15,487 nucleotides of DNA from Thermoplasmata archaeon M9B2D (lineage in GTDB: Archaea; Thermoplasmatota; E2; DHVEG-1), in NCBI GenBank assembly GCA_002900555.1, contig MUGD01000041.1, forward strand, positions 1 through 15,487, written 5' to 3'. Of the stretch, positions 13,757 to 15,487 are shown piece by piece. Made by a program: the position numbers and the translations under genes. Position 1 is the stretch's first letter. Each line of letters starts with the position of its first letter. The notes under the pieces were generated by a model. That model searched no databases. It was given only the letters and a program-made list of their open reading frames with translations, and had not been told where the DNA came from.

Positions 13757-14581
13757 CTAAGCTTTGGCAAAGATTTCTTTGAGTGGTTCAATGCTATCTC
13801 CAGCTATCAGATAGTTCTCAATCTCTCCGAGACCGCTCTCATGTAACCATCTAAGATAGTCAACTTCCTGAGGGTTTCTTCCAACAATTCGAACCCCGAC
13901 TGAATCACAAGCTATTGGGTCCGTACTTGCGATGATTGTATTGTAGCGTATTGGAGTCCCTTTCATGGGCATGAATCCTTTCATACCTACAAACCCATCA
14001 ATGACACTCATAGTCGGAGGGAGTGTCTTGCATATGTCATAAATCACCTTATGCAATCCTTTTCGATGGAATTTCATTTTCCATTTATCAGAAAGCATTC
14101 CAAACATGTTCTTGAGTCCCATAGTAACAACAACACTGCTTACAGCCTTCAGCTTTGCCGCACTGATGATAGCTGACTCAGTAGCAATCTTAGCAACTTT
14201 GAAGGAATCCAGAACTTTGCCATCTATAACCTTGAGCTTCACTTGCTCCTTCTCGTTTCTCAAGTTGATGAAATCTACTCCAAGACGATCAAGCATCTCT
14301 TTCATACCTGTCTTTATTACAGCATCATCTGCATTTGTGGAAGTAGAATCTGTTTCTACAACGAATACTTTCTTCCCAAGGTCTTGTATCCTATTGATTA
14401 GAGCCTCAACCATCAAAGGGTCAGTTGTGATTCCCGTGTCCCAAGTCTTTCCTGAAATAAAATTGACCTTGATAAGTACTCTATCCCACTCTGATAGAGC
14501 TCCAGCAAAATCAATTCCTTTCAGAGATCGATAGACAGTTTCTAGTTCCCTTTCACCAGTTGCCACTGATACAACAGACAT
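13757..14581 (-). CDS. DUF362 family protein
   Basis: The 274-residue protein matches DUF362: a Rossmann-like start with RVLIKVNFISG, then GITTDPLMVEALINRIQ, VFVVETDS with a following helix, a central VVVTMGLKNMFGMLSDKWK, and a late DGFVGMKGFMPMKGTP and ASTDPIACDSVG. Family members are often fused to a C-terminal pair of 4Fe-4S clusters; that ferredoxin part is absent here, and no CxxCxxC is seen. The biochemical role of the family is not established. The start is ATG at 14581, 15 bases after the stop of the upstream GNAT gene, with GGGAAAA between them as a weak ribosome binding site, so the two genes form an operon. Its 3' end faces the flavoprotein gene across the 10-bp inverted repeat. 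Confidence 0.8.
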   Translation of the reverse strand: MSVVSVATGERELETVYRSLKGIDFAGALSEWDRVLIKVNFISGKTWDTGITTDPLMVEALINRIQDLGKKVFVVETDSTSTNADDAVIKTGMKEMLDRLGVDFINLRNEKEQVKLKVIDGKVLDSFKVAKIATESAIISAAKLKAVSSVVVTMGLKNMFGMLSDKWKMKFHRKGLHKVIYDICKTLPPTMSVIDGFVGMKGFMPMKGTPIRYNTIIASTDPIACDSVGVRIVGRNPQEVDYLRWLHESGLGEIENYLIAGDSIEPLKEIFAKA

Positions 14582-14596
14582 CGTAGTTTTCCCATT

Positions 14597-15487
14597 TTAG
14601 ATTTCTTTGACCCACACATGCACATTGGTTCTGCTGAATCCTAATGAGTCATAGAGATGAGTCGCGGCTTCTGTACTTGCAGCACCTAAGATAACAATTG
14701 CCTTTGCACCATGTTTCTGGAGTCTTTGAATACATTCTAGGCAAACAGCTTTTCCAAGTTGCTTTCTTCTATGGTCTGGATGAACTCCTACAGGTTCTAA
14801 CTCAGCAAGTTTACTAACGGGATCCATTCTCCCAGTAGCAAAGGCAGCGAATGAGCCATCAGGCGCAACTACAACGATGTCCAGTTCGGGATTATAGAAC
14901 TCAGCTTCTACATAGTAATTGAATATCTCTTGCGTCATATGTTCTCCTACATGCGAAAACACAGATGCTTGAACTGCTTTGTACTTTTCATAGTCACTCT
15001 CTGTATCGACATGCCTAATTGTGTAGCCATCTGGTAATGGGACGCTTACAACTTCATAATTATCTTGTAGAATTCTATTGTGCTCGCAGATACCTTCATC
15101 CTCATATCCTAGCTTCTTGAGTATATCTTCACGAATCGCATCCCCTTCCTCAACAATGAAGAAAACCTTCTTCTTTGATTCATCTTGCTTCATCTTTGTA
15201 AATTGAGTTTCCAATGCTTTGATTAAGAACTCCTCATAGTGACGAAATTCTGGATGGATGAAAATACGAAATTCTCCTCGAAGTTTACAAATCGTGACAG
15301 CAGCAATCCCAACTTTCTCATCTTCCCAGATCTTGGTATATTCATCTTCTTCATCTTTATAGGGCGGACCACCAGGTCCTCTCCATGAATTCTCAAACAT
15401 TGATGGGATCCAATTCTGGTACGTCTTTGTGATATTATATGTTTCAATCAGAAAATTCCTAATTCTGTCAAAGTCCTTTTTCCTATG
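14597..15487 (-). CDS. GNAT family acetyltransferase, N-terminus cut by the right window edge
   Basis: The reading frame stays open past the ATG at 15400 up to the window edge. The extra residues, with DFDRIRNFLIETY and YQNWIPSMFENSW, match the start of long GNAT proteins (helix, then NWxPxxxE), so that ATG is internal and the true start lies beyond 15487. About 297 residues are visible. The C-terminal half (about 150-267 counted from 15400) is a GNAT domain with LEPVGVHPDHRRKQLGKA, where Gln replaces the first Gly of the usual R-x-x-G-x-G/A loop, and HLYDSLGFSRTNVHVW at the end. The N-terminal half (VGIAAVTICKLRGEFRIFIHP, LKKLGYEDEG) is probably a second, weaker GNAT domain. Coenzyme A acylation of an unknown substrate is inferred. 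It is upstream of, and 15 bases from, the DUF362 gene. Confidence 0.75.
   Translation of the reverse strand, partial: HRKKDFDRIRNFLIETYNITKTYQNWIPSMFENSWRGPGGPPYKDEEDEYTKIWEDEKVGIAAVTICKLRGEFRIFIHPEFRHYEEFLIKALETQFTKMKQDESKKKVFFIVEEGDAIREDILKKLGYEDEGICEHNRILQDNYEVVSVPLPDGYTIRHVDTESDYEKYKAVQASVFSHVGEHMTQEIFNYYVEAEFYNPELDIVVVAPDGSFAAFATGRMDPVSKLAELEPVGVHPDHRRKQLGKAVCLECIQRLQKHGAKAIVILGAASTEAATHLYDSLGFSRTNVHVWVKEI

Noticed and set aside
1..15487. Defence island, prophage or mobile element
   Set aside because: No nuclease, integrase, transposase, toxin-antitoxin or phage gene was recognised, and no long direct or inverted terminal repeats were seen.

Overview
The window reads as archaeal chromosome, most likely from an Asgard-type (Thorarchaeia-like) archaeon; the lineage is an inference from gene content, not proven. 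Supporting signs are A/T-rich TATA-like boxes 25-30 bases before likely transcript starts, Shine-Dalgarno sites of the GAGGTG type, frequent GTG and TTG starts, two genes that look leaderless, surface proteins with a Thr-rich stalk and C-terminal membrane anchor, and families such as tandem PRC-barrel, DUF362, FG-GAP-like propellers and a membrane-anchored C13 (legumain/GPI8-like) peptidase. There are no tRNA or rRNA genes, insertion sequences, phage genes or CRISPR arrays; genes are densely packed on both strands.

Layout. 1-121: start of a minus-strand gene resembling DUF389/TIGR00341. 290-967: LysE-type exporter. 1045-1653: pyroglutamyl peptidase, overlapping tail-to-tail with a minus-strand ECF S-component-like membrane protein (1637-2407). 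This is the last of three minus-strand genes, preceded by a glycosylated-looking surface protein (2481-3575) and a cytosolic six-bladed propeller (3620-4600). Divergent from these are an FAD-dependent amine/amino-acid oxidoreductase (4718-6031) and then a CorA-like Mg2+ channel (6235-7191). A methyltransferase (7201-7839, minus) is divergent from a bacterial-type ATP phosphofructokinase (7907-8872), followed by a DinB-fold protein and a tandem PRC-barrel protein. A convergent terminator-like repeat separates these from the OB-fold/C13 peptidase/EF-hand protein (10370-11614, minus). A 481-base non-coding stretch with two TATA boxes leads into a tandem GNAT protein and an iron-sulfur flavoprotein-like gene. 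A 10-bp inverted repeat separates them from a minus-strand DUF362-GNAT pair; the GNAT runs off the right edge.

How the genes may work together. Most are single housekeeping or accessory functions: glycolysis (PFK), peptide and amino-acid turnover (pyroglutamyl peptidase, FAD oxidase, LysE exporter), Mg2+ transport, redox (Isf-like), and several acyltransferases. No single pathway unites the window. The least ordinary parts are the membrane-anchored caspase-fold peptidase with OB-fold and EF-hand, the propeller/surface-protein/S-component cluster, and several inverted repeats placed over Shine-Dalgarno sites or just downstream of TATA boxes. I found no clear multi-gene defence or novel system.
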